Shown: in pieces, positions 1-3,578 of the stretch
Layout: the number at the start of each line of letters is the position of its first letter
How positions within the stretch are numbered: position 1 is the stretch's first letter
Virus record (IMG/VR): IMGVR_UViG_3300025410_000105
Location: 1-20,007 of that record
Source of the DNA: a virus
Length of the DNA stretch: 20,007 nt
Reading direction: 5' to 3' (one strand)
Translations under genes and position numbers: made by a program
Notes under the pieces: generated by a model
Databases searched by the model: none
The model's input: the letters and a program-made list of their open reading frames with translations, nothing else
Told to the model about the DNA's origin: nothing

Positions 1-83
1 TCGGAAGTATAGGGAGCGTCATATACTGAAATATCAGATAAACGCTTATTGCACTCTTTGCAATATGTGGCAATAGTAGACAT
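1..83 (-). CDS. Small zinc-ribbon-like protein, 3' end outside the window
   Basis: An ATG at 83-81 opens a frame that stays open to the window edge (27 full codons). It is preceded by an AAAGGGG-type ribosome site about 7 nt upstream and by promoter module P1 (115-136). The visible N-terminus reads MSTIATYCKECNKRL, with a CxxC pair at residues 8 and 11, as in half of a zinc ribbon. Function is unknown. The rest of the gene, including any second CxxC pair, lies left of the window. Confidence 0.7.
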   Translation of the reverse strand, partial: MSTIATYCKECNKRLSDISVYDAPYTS

Positions 84-114
84 TTAATGCCCCTTTCTTT
101 TCTTGATAGTTGGA

Positions 115-136
115 AGTATACCAGAATCCACTGACA
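115..136 (-). promoter_or_regulatory. Promoter module P1
   Basis: On the minus strand TGTCAGTGG (136-128) is followed after 4 nt by TGG and TATACT (120-115), an extended -10 box. It lies about 30 nt upstream of the gene starting at 83. It shares sequence and exact spacing with five other sites in the window (P2-P6). Confidence 0.75.
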
Positions 137-266
137 TTATCTACTCGTACCCGCCAGTATTTATGAGATTAAAATCACATTCTCAGGGTAAAGTTTGACC
201 AGTCGTAACGGCGTGTCGCCTTGACAGGGGGCGCGGCCCTGCATAATTATGCAACGTTATGCATAA
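137..266. other. Intergenic cassette A (composite regulatory region)
   Basis: This non-coding stretch holds, in plus-strand order: a near-palindrome TGACCAGTCG (196-205); a block running CGTAACGG-CGTGTCG-CCTTGACAG (204-227); a GC-rich GCGCGGCC (231-238); and an inverted repeat (243-270) with 11-bp arms around the loop ACGTTA. The same ordered blocks recur at 1580-1744. TTGACA at 221-226 with AT-rich sequence 15-17 nt on could be a plus-strand promoter, but no plus-strand gene follows. I see no open frame with a ribosome site here. Confidence 0.6.
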
Positions 267-270
267 TTAT
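243..270. repeat. Inverted repeat with TATGCAAC-G-TTATGCATA core
   Basis: The arms ATAATTATGCA (243-253) and TGCATAATTAT (260-270) are perfect reverse complements around a 6-nt loop ACGTTA. The repeat overlaps the stop codon of the 36-residue gene (267-269), so it could end minus-strand transcription, although no T-run follows. A sister copy with different arm sequence but the same core is at 1721-1744, which suggests that structure or a bound protein is conserved. Confidence 0.65.
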
Positions 271-377
271 TCAAATTTATTTTTATATTTATTTTTGCGT
301 GTATATTTTTTCTTTGACGGAATTGCAGTAGCTGCATTACTACGACGCAATTCTTGAACACGATTTACTTTATTCAT
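267..377 (-). CDS. Small basic phage peptide (36 aa)
   Basis: An ATG at 377-375 is preceded by GGGAG six nt upstream. The 36-residue product is strongly basic: it has ELRRSNAATAIPSKKKY followed by a Lys/Asn/Arg-rich tail. From memory, short RRSNA-plus-basic-tail peptides occur in many actinobacteriophages, which supports a real gene; I cannot verify that here. Its function is unknown, and the charge suggests nucleic-acid binding. It overlaps the upstream 26-codon gene by 8 nt and is probably the last cistron of the P3/P2 operon. Confidence 0.72.
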   Translation of the reverse strand: MNKVNRVQELRRSNAATAIPSKKKYTRKNKYKNKFE

Positions 378-450
378 TATTTTCTCCCGCAACTTCACGA
401 CACTTCTCACATTCTGATTCTATTCCGCCAAGGTGAATTGTTGTTACCAT
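370..450 (-). CDS. Very small CxxC peptide (26 aa)
   Basis: The ATG at 450-448 overlaps the stop of the upstream gene as TAATG, and the frame ends with TAA overlapping the next gene by 8 nt. GGTGGAAAG just upstream can act as a ribosome site. The product is MVTTIHLGGIESE followed by CEKC (residues 14-17) and a short acidic tail. Chained overlaps on both sides argue for translation. Function is unknown; a single CxxC cannot form a full zinc site alone. Confidence 0.55.
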   Translation of the reverse strand: MVTTIHLGGIESECEKCREVAGENNE

Positions 451-653
451 TACTTTCCACCAACTTTTCCGCTACGATAAAAAATCTTTGTGTACATTTT
501 GCCATCAGGCATTGTTAAATTGTAGGTTGCATATTCATTTGCAAATCCCCAATCTGTGCAACGAGCAAAAGAATTGAATGCCTCAAGTGCATCTGCTAAT
601 TGAATCATATGGTGAGGGGCTTGTCCATCATAGGCGGTTGTTAGTTTATACAT
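450..653 (-). CDS. Small hypothetical phage protein (67 aa)
   Basis: The ATG at 653-651 lies 1 nt after the stop of the 38-codon gene, with GGAACGA as a weak ribosome site. The product (MYKLTTAYDGQ..., ending YRSGKVGGK) has a predicted helical middle (HHMIQLADALEAFNSFA) followed by a beta-like segment. No family is recognised. Promoter module P2 sits about 50 nt upstream, inside the preceding small gene, so this cistron may have its own transcript as well as read-through from P3. Confidence 0.7.
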   Translation of the reverse strand: MYKLTTAYDGQAPHHMIQLADALEAFNSFARCTDWGFANEYATYNLTMPDGKMYTKIFYRSGKVGGK

Positions 654-654
654 A

Positions 655-771
655 TTATTCGTTCCAATCTAGTGTTACACATTTGCAGGGATTTATAGTA
701 ATTGTATCAGATTCCACTGACACTGTTGCAAGAGTATCGCAATCATCGCATATAAATATTGCATCAGACAT
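655..771 (-). CDS. Zinc-ribbon-like mini-protein (38 aa)
   Basis: The ATG at 771-769 overlaps the end of the upstream gene by 8 nt; the stop TAA is at 657-655, and the next gene begins 1 nt later. The peptide has CDDC at residues 8-11 and CKC at 29-31, a spacing compatible with one zinc-binding knuckle pair. Codons 17-24 (VSVESDTI) are written by promoter module P2, so this DNA either does two jobs or the frame is fortuitous. The Cys spacing and the cistron chaining favour a real gene. Confidence 0.55.
   Translation of the reverse strand: MSDAIFICDDCDTLATVSVESDTITINPCKCVTLDWNE
701..722 (-). promoter_or_regulatory. Promoter module P2 (inside a coding frame)
   Basis: TGTCAGTGG (722-714), then AATC, TGA and TACAAT (706-701) on the minus strand match P1 in order and spacing. 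The predicted start near 694 would give a leader of about 40 nt for the gene starting at 653. Unlike the other modules it lies wholly inside an open frame (655-771). Confidence 0.65.
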
Positions 772-979
772 AGTAAGCCATTTCTGTTAAAAGATGAGCA
801 TAGCCATCTTTGTCGGATTTAAGAGATAATTCGCAAGGCTGGCATTCCCAAGCATAGCGAATAGTACCTTTAGTAGAAAATCCACCAAGTGTAGCGATAC
901 ACATATGGGTCATCTTTTCTGAGCATACTGGGCAATAGGCAGAAATTGTCTGCCCTAGCCCACCAATTTTAATTGTCAT
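764..979 (-). CDS. Small zinc-ribbon protein (71 aa)
   Basis: The ATG at 979-977 is chosen because it begins 1 nt after the upstream stop and has GCAGGA a few nt before it; a longer open frame upstream would overlap the previous gene heavily. The product carries CPVC (residues 16-19) and CQPC (46-49), a classic two-knuckle zinc ribbon, with a Gly/Thr-rich beta hairpin between. No enzyme motif is seen. A role in protein-protein or nucleic-acid binding is plausible but unproven. It is the second cistron of the operon driven by P3. Confidence 0.75.
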   Translation of the reverse strand: MTIKIGGLGQTISAYCPVCSEKMTHMCIATLGGFSTKGTIRYAWECQPCELSLKSDKDGYAHLLTEMAYYV

Positions 980-980
980 T

Positions 981-1202
981 TTAGTCCTGCAATTCTGAGT
1001 CAATACCGACATAAACAGTTGTCCAGAAATCAGGCTTTGGATAACCTGTTCCGTTCCACATTGGGCGAACCTTGCAAGCAAACGCAAGATAACCTTCAGG
1101 GGTAGAGTGTCGCATATCCTTTCGGAAATCTGCATATTGGATTAGTCCTTGACCTTGTGAGGACTTCACATATTTGCCTTCTAGGGCTTGTGAGATTAGC
1201 AT
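981..1202 (-). CDS. Small hypothetical phage protein (73 aa)
   Basis: The start at 1202 has AGAAGG 8 nt upstream and is the first cistron after promoter module P3 (1238-1259), giving a leader of about 30 nt. The sequence (MLISQALEGKYVKSSQGQG..., then PEGYLAFACKVRPMWNG) has an alpha-then-beta look and no recognised domain. It heads a chain of at least six small genes running down to 267. Confidence 0.75.
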   Translation of the reverse strand: MLISQALEGKYVKSSQGQGLIQYADFRKDMRHSTPEGYLAFACKVRPMWNGTGYPKPDFWTTVYVGIDSELQD

Positions 1203-1237
1203 AAGTGCTACCTTCTTTCTTTCTTGTTAATAGGGTT

Positions 1238-1259
1238 ATTATATCAGAGCCCACTGACA
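1238..1259 (-). promoter_or_regulatory. Promoter module P3 (consensus -10, palindromic box)
   Basis: TGTCAGTGG (1259-1251), GCTC, TGA and TATAAT (1243-1238) on the minus strand. This copy has a perfect consensus extended -10. Its TGTCAGTGG box is also part of a 17-bp palindrome (1249-1265: GCCCACTG, one central base, CAGTGGGC). It drives the gene starting at 1202. Confidence 0.8.
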
Positions 1260-1268
1260 GTGGGCGGG

Positions 1269-1288
1269 ATTCTCTAGAGGCAGAGAAT
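1269..1288 (-). terminator. Hairpin at the end of the 64-aa gene
   Basis: ATTCTCT and AGAGAAT form a 7-bp stem with a 6-nt loop, overlapping the TAG stop at 1276-1274. No clear T-run follows; GC-rich sequence and P3 come next. It may be a weak terminator or an RNA 3'-end stabiliser separating two transcription units. Confidence 0.4.
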
Positions 1289-1468
1289 ACACTCACACTT
1301 AGGGGCATTTCCACCCAATAGGATTTTTAATAAGGCTATACGCTGGAGCGTAGATAAGCCATAAGCAGACTTACATCCACCATTATTAAAATCGTGGATA
1401 ATTTGATTTTCTAATTTAGCAGAAATACGCAAGGTTTTTCCGATATTTACATTTTCTAGTGTAGTCAT
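1274..1468 (-). CDS. Small Cys-containing hypothetical protein (64 aa)
   Basis: The ATG at 1468-1466 is preferred to a GTG three codons upstream because the AAAGG ribosome site lies 8 nt before it. The N-terminal half is helical (SAKLENQIIHDFNNGGC). The C-terminus ends in a Cys cluster: C58, C60 and C63, with C32 further up, so four Cys could bind a metal. No family is recognised. It is the only gene directly after promoter module P4. Confidence 0.7.
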   Translation of the reverse strand: MTTLENVNIGKTLRISAKLENQIIHDFNNGGCKSAYGLSTLQRIALLKILLGGNAPKCECILCL

Positions 1469-1503
1469 TTTGACCACCTTTCTTTATTTAATCTAATACT
1501 CGT

Positions 1504-1525
1504 ATTCTAGCATACCCCACTGACA
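1504..1525 (-). promoter_or_regulatory. Promoter module P4
   Basis: TGTCAGTGG (1525-1517), GGTA, TGC and TAGAAT (1509-1504) on the minus strand. The expected start near 1497 gives a leader of about 30 nt for the gene at 1468. The bases before the box (GATAATG) are the same as at P1. Confidence 0.75.
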
Positions 1526-1781
1526 TTATCAAGTTGAAAATGCATACAAATCGGACATTTAAAAAAATATTTTTAAGTGTGACTAGTCATCCAATGGTCA
1601 AAGATAAAAATTCATCTCGTAACTCGGCGTGTCGTCTTGACAGACATTCCAGACATTTCTTAATATATCGTAACAAATCGGACATTTTGGACAGGCCGCG
1701 CCGCATCGGGCGTGTCGCATATTTATGCAACTTTATGCATAAATAAACGTGAGCAGTTTTAAGAGTTGCTCAGCTCTTTTT
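1526..1781. other. Intergenic cassette B (long composite regulatory region)
   Basis: This is the bulk of a 313-nt gene-free stretch (1469-1781). It holds two copies of the 15-mer ACAAATCGGACATTT (1546-1560, 1673-1687). It also has a perfect 10-bp palindrome TGACTAGTCA (1580-1589), GTCAAAGATAAAAAT (1597-1611, inverted copy at 3409-3423), and a CGTAACTCGG-CGTGTCG-TCTTGACAG block (1618-1643). A GC-rich GGCCGCGCC and an inverted repeat (1721-1744) follow. Several blocks recur in the same order at 196-270 and partly at 3382-3458. I see no open frame with a ribosome site. Confidence 0.6.
1721..1744. repeat. Inverted repeat, sister of 243-270
   Basis: ATTTATGCA (1721-1729) and TGCATAAAT (1736-1744) flank the loop ACTTTA. 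The core TATGCAAC-T-TTATGCATA matches the copy at 243-270, while the outer stem bases differ but still pair in both. Confidence 0.65.
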
Positions 1782-1783
1782 TT
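1761..1783 (+). terminator. Rho-independent-like terminator on the plus strand
   Basis: AAGAG (1761-1765) pairs with CTCTT (1774-1778), and the T-run is seven long (1777-1783). An alternative stem, TGAGCA/TGCTCA (1750-1755 with 1767-1772), would compete. There is no plus-strand gene upstream, so it may end a short RNA from the TTGACA-18-TAATAT promoter-like site at 1637-1666, or be fortuitous. Confidence 0.4.
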
Positions 1784-1964
1784 AATTATGATTTACTGTT
1801 TTAAAACATTCATCCCAAAATCTATCCGAGTCAAATCGCTCGTTATCATTTGCAAACATTTCAATAAAATCATTTACGAGATCCTCATACACTTCTAATT
1901 TCATTTCAGTGCCATATGAGTTTAAAATTTCAGCAGTTGCAACATAGTCTTTTCTTGTCATCAT
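1782..1964 (-). CDS. Small acidic hypothetical protein (59-60 aa)
   Basis: Two adjacent ATGs (1964 and 1961) can start this frame; AAAGGA lies about 12 nt upstream of the first, so the second is even less favourable. The product is acidic and helical (EVYEDLVNDFIEMFANDNERFDSDRFWDECF pattern, split here as residues ~25-55). No domain is recognised. An extended -10-like site (2035-2043) and a leader hairpin (1993-2028) precede it. Confidence 0.65.
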   Translation of the reverse strand: MMTRKDYVATAEILNSYGTEMKLEVYEDLVNDFIEMFANDNERFDSDRFWDECFKTVNHN

Positions 1965-1992
1965 TTTATTTTCTATTCCTTTTGTTAGTAGA

Positions 1993-2028
1993 TGGCGGGA
2001 GTGTCAGTATTAGTGGGCAGTCCCGCCA
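1993..2028 (-). other. Leader hairpin between two small genes
   Basis: TGGCGGGA (1993-2000) and TCCCGCCA (2021-2028) form a perfect 8-bp GC-rich stem with a 20-nt loop that contains TGTCAGTATTAGTGG on the plus strand. It follows the stop of the gene ending at 2044 by 15 nt, so it could act as a terminator. An RNA starting from the -10-like site at 2035-2040 would instead begin at this hairpin, making it a 5' structure of the gene at 1964. Confidence 0.45.
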
Positions 2029-2034
2029 AGATTT

Positions 2035-2043
2035 ATTATAGCA
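2035..2043 (-). promoter_or_regulatory. Extended -10 site without the TGTCAGTGG box
   Basis: On the minus strand TGC-TATAAT (2043-2035) immediately follows the TAA stop of the upstream gene. The box expected 4 nt further up is absent, and I see no good -35. It is the only promoter-like sequence found for the gene starting at 1964/1961. Confidence 0.35.
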
Positions 2044-2214
2044 TTACTTAGAAGTTTTTACCATAGCAAAACGCTTTTGACCATTTGCTAGAGTAAGACC
2101 AACACGAGTAACAGTTTTGCTAATTGGTGCGAAAGAGTTAATGCGACCAGTTACGCCTGTTGTGCTAGTTGTGAATAAATCTCCGACTTGATAAGTGTAT
2201 CCGTTAAGTGACAT
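2044..2214 (-). CDS. SH3-like small phage protein, paralog 1 (56 aa)
   Basis: The ATG at 2214-2212 has AAGGA 8 nt upstream. The 56-residue product begins MSLNGYTYQVGDLFTTS and ends QKRFAMVKTSK. It aligns over most of its length with the gene at 2305-2466: both have a T-Y-x-V-G-D-L-F-T-T start, then V-T-G, then a terminal R-F element. The short alternating beta pattern suggests an SH3- or KOW-like barrel. From memory, similar proteins occur in actinobacteriophages. The pair probably arose by tandem duplication. Function is unknown. Confidence 0.8.
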   Translation of the reverse strand: MSLNGYTYQVGDLFTTSTTGVTGRINSFAPISKTVTRVGLTLANGQKRFAMVKTSK

Positions 2215-2258
2215 TTTAGTTTTCCTTTTCTTTTTTTCTTTGTTGGGTTTTTTATTGT

Positions 2259-2281
2259 TGAGCCTTTTTGTGACTTGCTCA
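2259..2281 (-). other. Hairpin in the spacer between the SH3-like paralogs
   Basis: TGAGC (2259-2263) and GCTCA (2277-2281) pair around a 13-nt loop in the 90-nt spacer. With the hairpin at 2287-2303 it makes two consecutive stems between the paralogous genes. Poly-purine sequence rich in A follows on the transcribed strand, not a T-run. Confidence 0.3.
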
Positions 2282-2286
2282 GGTCA

Positions 2287-2303
2287 TTTCGGTATTTCCG
2301 AAA
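2287..2303 (-). terminator. Hairpin right after the 53-aa gene
   Basis: TTTCGG (2287-2292) and CCGAAA (2298-2303) form a 6-bp stem with a 5-nt loop, 1 nt past the stop codon at 2305. No T-run follows, so termination would be partial. No other promoter is visible for the downstream paralog, which therefore probably depends on read-through. Confidence 0.4.
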
Positions 2304-2304
2304 C

Positions 2305-2466
2305 TTAGAAAGTTACAGTTGTGAAACGCTCTTCACCATCAACGTCAAGAAGTACGAGTGTACGATTTGAGTCCTTTGGTTCAATAGCCTTAATTACGCC
2401 TGTAACCTTGCTCTTCTGTGTTGTGAAGAGATCGCCTACTTTGTAAGTCTTATTTTCTAGTGTCAT
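2305..2466 (-). CDS. SH3-like small phage protein, paralog 2 (53 aa)
   Basis: The ATG at 2466-2464 follows an AAAAGGA ribosome site by about 9 nt. The product begins MTLENKTYKVGDLFTT, contains KVTGVIKAIEP, and ends EERFTTVTF. It is clearly related to the neighbour at 2044-2214. The beta-rich pattern with Gly/Asp turns suggests a small barrel that could bind nucleic acid or protein. It is the first gene after promoter module P5. Confidence 0.8.
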   Translation of the reverse strand: MTLENKTYKVGDLFTTQKSKVTGVIKAIEPKDSNRTLVLLDVDGEERFTTVTF

Positions 2467-2500
2467 TTATTTTGTCCTTTTCTTTGTTGTTGTTAGTAGT

Positions 2501-2522
2501 AGTCTACCATAGACCACTGACA
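2501..2522 (-). promoter_or_regulatory. Promoter module P5
   Basis: TGTCAGTGG (2522-2514), TCTA, TGG and TAGACT (2506-2501) on the minus strand. It begins 1 nt past the stop codon of the gene ending at 2524 and serves the SH3-like pair, with a leader of about 28 nt to 2466. Confidence 0.75.
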
Positions 2523-2523
2523 T

Positions 2524-2673
2524 TCATTTCTTGTATATTGTTACTGTGCCTTTATAGTAACGTGCAACGTGTATGTGTCGCAGCCCGTGATTAGCAGATC
2601 CGTGAGTCTTTGCATTAGCAAGGGCGGGAGTTAGTGATAGCATTAGTGCTAATATAATAATCTTAATCTTCAT
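2524..2673 (-). CDS. Small secreted peptide (49 aa) with signal sequence
   Basis: The ATG at 2673-2671 overlaps the end of the preceding gene by 11 nt. Residues 1-21 look like a standard Sec signal: a KIK start, the hydrophobic IIILALMLSL, then TPALANA with an A-x-A-like cleavage site. The mature part is about 28 residues, His- and Lys-rich (KTHGSANHGLRHIHVARYY). GGGGAAAG upstream can serve as ribosome site. Function is unknown. A secreted or surface peptide made by a phage operon could alter the infected cell envelope; that is inference. Confidence 0.65.
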   Translation of the reverse strand: MKIKIIILALMLSLTPALANAKTHGSANHGLRHIHVARYYKGTVTIYKK

Positions 2674-2764
2674 TATTCTTTCCCCAATCTTTATCGGTTA
2701 TGAGTTTAGCAGATAGGTACGACACTAGCAATAGCGAAAGAAGTGTAAAAGAGTTAATAGTCAT
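2663..2764 (-). CDS. Small single-pass membrane peptide (33 aa)
   Basis: The ATG at 2764-2762 overlaps the upstream stop as TAATG. The product has one hydrophobic segment (residues ~5-22, SFTLLSLLLVSYLSAKLI) followed by a charged tail (DKDWGKNNED). No typical ribosome site is seen, so translation probably depends on coupling. It overlaps the next gene by 11 nt. Function is unknown. It is holin-like in size, but with only one segment and far from the lysis genes this stays speculative. Confidence 0.55.
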   Translation of the reverse strand: MTINSFTLLSLLLVSYLSAKLITDKDWGKNNED

Positions 2765-2910
2765 TAGAGAATCTCCAATTCATCAAACTCATCTACTGGG
2801 ATAAAGGTATCCTCAGATTCATCAGAGTTTAGTTCATCAAGCATTGAGATATAGTTATCTTCTAATTCAGCCCAACGATCTGTGTTGGTATTATCAAACG
2901 AGTATGACAT
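2764..2910 (-). CDS. Small acidic protein (48 aa)
   Basis: The ATG at 2910-2908 has AAAGG about 8 nt upstream and is the first cistron after promoter module P6, with a leader near 90 nt. The product is extremely acidic (many Asp and Glu, almost no basic residues; e.g. MLDELNSDESEDTF). Small acidic phage proteins often bind and block host DNA-binding proteins by mimicking DNA, but nothing here shows that. It heads a three-gene set with the membrane peptide and the secreted peptide. Confidence 0.7.
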   Translation of the reverse strand: MSYSFDNTNTDRWAELEDNYISMLDELNSDESEDTFIPVDEFDELEIL

Positions 2911-3007
2911 TTTGTCACCTTTCTTTAGTAGTTCTTTTCCTTGCCCGATTATTTGCCTACTGTGTAGGGCTCACGGGATTTATTCTTATTTAATTGTTAT
3001 GACTGGA

Positions 3008-3029
3008 AGTCTATCAGATAGCACTGACA
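3008..3029 (-). promoter_or_regulatory. Promoter module P6 (one mismatch)
   Basis: TGTCAGTGC (3029-3021), TATC, TGA and TAGACT (3013-3008) on the minus strand. The box differs from the others only in its last base. It starts a leader of about 90 nt that contains a possible small hairpin (GCCCTAC / GTAGGC) before the gene at 2910. Confidence 0.7.
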
Positions 3030-3039
3030 AAATCAACCC

Positions 3040-3058
3040 GACACGCCGTTAGCGTGTC
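3040..3058 (-). terminator. Hairpin over the stop codon of the 79-aa gene
   Basis: GACACGC (3040-3046) and GCGTGTC (3052-3058) form a perfect 7-bp stem; the stop codon TAA (3051-3049) lies in the 5-nt loop. T-rich sequence (TTGATTTTG) follows on the minus strand. The left arm plus loop is an inverted copy of the 12-mer TAACGGCGTGTC at 206-217. Confidence 0.5.
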
Positions 3059-3288
3059 TGTGAGTTACGCCACATCTTGACTAGGCTACCATAACGGCGG
3101 GCGATTTCAATCGCCTTTGGGTTAGGCTCCATAGCGAGAGGGTCGCTCTGATACTTAGCGTTAAGATATAGAGCCTGATTTACTGATAAAGCAGGGCGGG
3201 GAGATGGAGCGAATCCACCAAACTCTAAGCCAAACTCTTTAGCAATATCGGTACGGATTTCATAGTAGTAATTATTTAGTGAAGTCAT
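3049..3288 (-). CDS. Small hypothetical protein (79 aa)
   Basis: The ATG at 3288-3286 has AAAGGAAG about 7 nt upstream. The product starts MTSLNNYYYEIRTDIAKEF and ends in a basic helix (IARRYGSLVKMWRNSQTR); the middle is Pro-rich (APSPRPALS). No family is recognised, and the C-terminus could be DNA-binding. It lies downstream of a variant promoter (3344-3352) that keeps the extended -10 but not the TGTCAGTGG box. Confidence 0.72.
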   Translation of the reverse strand: MTSLNNYYYEIRTDIAKEFGLEFGGFAPSPRPALSVNQALYLNAKYQSDPLAMEPNPKAIEIARRYGSLVKMWRNSQTR

Positions 3289-3343
3289 TTGATAACTTCC
3301 TTTCTTTTTTCTGAAGATTAACCTTTAACCTTTCAATAATGAA

Positions 3344-3365
3344 AGTCTATCAGATACTTTCGGAA
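3344..3365 (-). promoter_or_regulatory. Variant promoter with divergent upstream box
   Basis: On the minus strand TATC-TGA-TAGACT (3356-3344) is identical to the same part of P6. The nine bases where TGTCAGTGG should be read TTCCGAAAG. It precedes the gene at 3288 by about 50 nt. It may be a module that lost, or never had, the shared box, and so may be regulated differently. Confidence 0.5.
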
Positions 3366-3578
3366 AAATCAAGTCGCAAAACGGACAAAATAGGACAAAT
3401 TAAAAAATATTTTTATCTTTGACTGGTCATTTCTGCCCGTTATGCACCAAATGTCCGAATTTCGGGCGCACTATCCAAAATTAAAAAAAAGTTTTGAAAG
3501 ATGCATCATCCATTTTAAAATCCCATTCACATTTTTGTCAAAAGTGATTCTTAAAATTAGCTGAGAGGCGGGATTTTG
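3366..3578. other. Intergenic cassette C
   Basis: This non-coding region is related in parts to cassette B. It has ACGGACAAAA (3381-3390), ATTTTTATCTTTGAC (3409-3423, inverted copy at 1597-1611), the near-palindrome TGACTGGTCA (3420-3429), and AAATGTCCGA (3449-3458, inverse of TCGGACATTT). An 11-bp palindrome CCGAATTTCGG follows. AAAATCCC (3517-3524) and GGGATTTT (3570-3577) form a wide inverted repeat just past the stop of the gene ending at 3579 and may help end the lysis operon. No gene is seen. Confidence 0.55.

Larger units (their letters stand above)
1637..1783 (+). ncRNA. Candidate short plus-strand RNA (tentative)
   Basis: TTGACA (1637-1642) and TAATAT (1661-1666) are 18 nt apart, a good sigma-70-like arrangement. 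A hairpin plus seven Ts ends at 1783. The transcript would begin near 1673 and be about 110 nt, including the inverted repeat at 1721-1744. It has no convincing open frame. It would run opposite to all neighbouring genes and end on top of the 3' end of the gene at 1782-1964. Confidence 0.25.

Noticed and set aside
24-45. Another promoter module at ATATCAGATAAACG
   Set aside because: It has part of an extended -10 pattern but no TGTCAGTGG box and lies inside the coding frame at 1-83.
980-1135. Long N-terminal extension of the zinc-ribbon gene at 764-979
   Set aside because: It would overlap the 73-residue gene almost fully; the ATG at 979 fits operon spacing and ribosome site.
1534-1746. Plus-strand 70-residue frame in cassette B
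   Set aside because: No ribosome site, odd Arg/His-rich composition, and it covers palindromes and direct repeats that read as non-coding DNA.
115-3029. Identification of the TGTCAGTGG box as a mycobacteriophage stoperator
   Set aside because: The stoperator core as I recall it (GGTGTCAAG type) differs, and these boxes have fixed promoter spacing and one orientation.
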